Shown piece after piece: positions 38,212 through 39,797 of a stretch of 39,797 bases of DNA (within the stretch, counting starts at the first letter, position 1; every line of letters begins with the position of its first letter). Both the position numbers and the translations under genes were made by a program. Under the pieces are notes generated by a model, which saw only the letters and a list, made by a program, of their open reading frames with translations, made no database searches and was not told the DNA's origin. Where the stretch lies: the NCBI GenBank assembly GCA_024695445.1, contig JAILIG010000025.1, forward strand, positions 1 to 39,797, read 5' to 3'. The DNA is from Oscillospiraceae bacterium. GTDB taxonomy: Bacteria > Bacillota > Clostridia > Oscillospirales > Ruminococcaceae.

Positions 38212-38234
38212 CCAAAAATAAGAGGGATTTTTGG
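38212..38234 (+). promoter_or_regulatory. Leader hairpin in the cellulase mRNA
   Basis: CCAAAAAT (38212-38219), a 7-base loop and ATTTTTGG (38227-38234) form a perfect 8-bp stem about 20 bases before the ribosome site. It has no U-tract, so it is not a terminator. It may affect mRNA stability. Confidence 0.4.
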
Positions 38235-38265
38235 AAGAATCTATATTTTGAGAGGGGAATATCAT

Positions 38266-39797
38266 ATGAGCAAGCATTTCCTGAAGCGTATCGGTGCAGT
38301 ATGTACCGGTACCGTCCTGTCGCTGGGTTCTGTCATGATGAACGGTGCGATGATTCCGTCGAGTGTCAGCGCAGCAGACGGTGACAACTACGCAAAGCTT
38401 CTCCAGTACAGCCTGTATTTCTACGATGCTAATATGTGCGGCGATATGTCGGACTGTGCAATCGAGTGGAGAGGCAACTGCCATATGCAGGACGAAGTCG
38501 TCGGCGGCTTCCACGATGCAGGCGACCATGTCATGTTCGGTCAGCCGCAGGGCTATACCGCTTCGACGCTCGGCTGGGCATACTATGAATTCAAGGACGC
38601 TTTTGAAGACACCGGACAGGCTGAGCATCTCCGTGTCATTACCGACAGATTTGCAAAGTTCTTCCGCGATGCGACGCAGATGAGCGGCGGTACCGTTTCC
38701 CGCGTACTGATCGAAAAAGGCGAAGGCAACACCGACCATATGTACTGGGGCGCGCCGGAGCAGCAGGGCGACAGAGGCCGTATGCTCTGGACCACAGGCG
38801 GTGCGGCAAATGTAACGGCGGAATATGCCGCTGCGCTTGCTGCCAACTATGTGAACTTCAAAAACCCGGCTGACCTTGAATATGCAAAAGCACTGTATGA
38901 GTTCTCCAAGAAGGATACCGGTTATTATGTTGCCGGCGATTTCTATGACGGTCACTGGACCGGTTCTGCCGATGAGATCGCGTGGGCAGCCTGCTGGCTC
39001 TACCTCGCTACCAATGACGGCAAGTATCTCGATGAGGTCAAGGGCGCCGGCCAGTCCTATTCCAACCATTCGTGGGAAAGCGTGCAGCTCGGTGCCGGCA
39101 TCCTGAAGGGTGAGATCACCGGCGACTGGGGCAGCACCGGCTTCCTGAACAATTTCCAGGGCAACAATTACTGCTTCCTTGAGAACTGGGAGTGGGGCAG
39201 TGCCAGACAGAATTCCACCGCGCAGTTCTGCACGATGGTTGCTGCGAAAAACGGCAAGGGCAGCGCTGACTGGGCCAAGGGCCAGATGCAGTACATTACA
39301 GGCGACAAGGCGTTCGCAAACGGTCAGTCCTTCTGCCTCGTCTGCGGATTCAAGCCGAATGCTTCCAAAAACCCGCATCACAGAGCTGCTTCCGGCACGA
39401 ACAGTGCATCCGAGCAGAATGACGGCGTTCAGAACAAGTATACGCTGATCGGCGCACTTTGCGGCGGCCCGGTCGATGCAAACGGCACCTACAAGGATGT
39501 CCGTTCCGATTACAAGGGCAACGAGGTCGCACTGGACTACAATGCGGGCTTCGTCGGCGCAGCAGCAGGTCTTTACCACTTCTACAAGACCGGTTCGATT
39601 GACACCAGCATCACCGGCGTGAAGAAGATCTACAACGGCAGCGGCAGTACCGGCGGCGATACCACGACTTCTTCGCAGGACAGCCAGAGCAGCAGCACGA
39701 CGACCTCCACCACGATCGGCGGTAATCCGAGCGGCGGTTCGGTTTCCTTCAGCAAGGCATCCGATGTGGACAACAACCCGAAGTGGGTTGTTCAGAC
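38266..39797 (+). CDS. Secreted GH9 family cellulase (partial at the right edge)
   Basis: 510 residues are visible. A Sec signal peptide (about 1-37, ending SSVSAADG) is followed directly by a GH9 catalytic domain, without an N-terminal Ig-like or CBM module. Catalytic residues: DAGD at 84-87 (general base), His371 in NPHHRAASG and the acid Glu420 in GNEVALDYNAGF. A Ser/Thr/Gly linker starts near 460 (TTTSSQDSQSSSTTTSTT), and a further domain opens at VSFSKASDVDNNPKWVV before the window ends, perhaps a carbohydrate-binding or scaffold-binding part. GAGGGG lies eight bases before ATG 38266. It cuts cellulose outside the cell. The intracellular GH3 enzyme could finish the products. Confidence 0.93.
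   Translation, partial: MSKHFLKRIGAVCTGTVLSLGSVMMNGAMIPSSVSAADGDNYAKLLQYSLYFYDANMCGDMSDCAIEWRGNCHMQDEVVGGFHDAGDHVMFGQPQGYTASTLGWAYYEFKDAFEDTGQAEHLRVITDRFAKFFRDATQMSGGTVSRVLIEKGEGNTDHMYWGAPEQQGDRGRMLWTTGGAANVTAEYAAALAANYVNFKNPADLEYAKALYEFSKKDTGYYVAGDFYDGHWTGSADEIAWAACWLYLATNDGKYLDEVKGAGQSYSNHSWESVQLGAGILKGEITGDWGSTGFLNNFQGNNYCFLENWEWGSARQNSTAQFCTMVAAKNGKGSADWAKGQMQYITGDKAFANGQSFCLVCGFKPNASKNPHHRAASGTNSASEQNDGVQNKYTLIGALCGGPVDANGTYKDVRSDYKGNEVALDYNAGFVGAAAGLYHFYKTGSIDTSITGVKKIYNGSGSTGGDTTTSSQDSQSSSTTTSTTIGGNPSGGSVSFSKASDVDNNPKWVVQ

Larger units (their letters stand above)
37920..38265. other. AT-rich regulatory region upstream of the GH9 cellulase
   Basis: No gene is seen. The stretch is much richer in A and T than the rest of the window. 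It holds two AACAATTT copies around 37987 and 38020, a phased direct repeat at 38122-38152, two TATAAT boxes (38164-38169 and 38186-38191) with no good -35 box, and a leader hairpin at 38212-38234. The absence of a -35 suggests activator-dependent expression of the cellulase. Confidence 0.6.

Noticed and set aside
1..39797. Search for tRNA genes, CRISPR repeats, insertion-sequence ends and prophage genes
   Set aside because: No tRNA T-arm with matching acceptor, no regularly spaced repeat array, no transposase and no phage structural gene were seen. The tyrosine recombinase is not flanked by attachment-like repeats.

Overview
The window comes from a GC-rich, spore-forming, cellulolytic member of the Clostridia, most like a gut or rumen Ruminococcus. 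Three things point there: a spoIIAA-spoIIAB-sigF operon and spoVS; a secreted GH9 cellulase with Ser/Thr-rich linkers; and a cytoplasmic GH3 enzyme with the inverted domain order known from ruminococci. The species cannot be fixed from the sequence. No tRNA, rRNA, CRISPR array, insertion sequence or prophage was seen. The single tyrosine recombinase looks like a XerC/D-type housekeeping or regulatory enzyme.

Layout. 1-2100: an ECF sigma/anti-sigma pair (minus strand, cut by the window edge) diverges from a zinc phospholipase C-like protein. Next to it is a free-standing promoter-to-terminator unit on the minus strand that looks like a small RNA gene. 2285-5952: a second ECF sigma/membrane anti-sigma pair runs straight into two lipoprotein serpins with different reactive-centre loops. 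6010-8071: a small membrane protein, the forespore sigma-F operon, and a 42-residue Cys/Gly/Asn-rich membrane peptide. 8367-13257: a ClpC-type unfoldase without its middle domain, behind a perfect 21-bp palindrome, then an HD-domain nucleotidase, inorganic pyrophosphatase and PRPP synthetase. 13437-20924: an FAD oxidoreductase, a MarR regulator with a heterodimeric ABC exporter, a TM1266-like regulator and a SpoVB/MATE-like flippase.

20998-26417 (minus strand): inverted GH3 glycosidase, spoVS, ymdB, a membrane-anchored Ser/Thr-rich protein and the tyrosine recombinase. 26698-31738 (plus strand): two M42 aminopeptidases and a GNAT protein joined by ATGA overlaps, a PLP enzyme of the aluminium-resistance/methionine gamma-lyase-like family, and a membrane protein. 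31959-34025: a zinc-ribbon/protein kinase-like/PASTA membrane protein in which all three catalytic motifs are replaced. 34105-37819 (minus strand): MscS channel with a metallophosphoesterase, then an N-truncated asparagine synthetase in an operon with two small proteins. An AT-rich regulatory region of about 450 bases then leads to the GH9 cellulase, which runs off the right end.

How it fits together: the cell secretes cellulase and imports and cleaves cellodextrins with GH3. It carries surface protease inhibitors under an ECF sigma factor and devotes several loci to sporulation. Most transcription units begin at textbook sigma-A promoters with 17-bp spacers and end in clear hairpin terminators, so operon borders can be read with fair confidence. 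The most unusual elements are the PASTA pseudokinase, the ECF-serpin operon, the orphan small-RNA unit, the M-domain-less ClpC with its palindrome, and the phased repeats before the cellulase.
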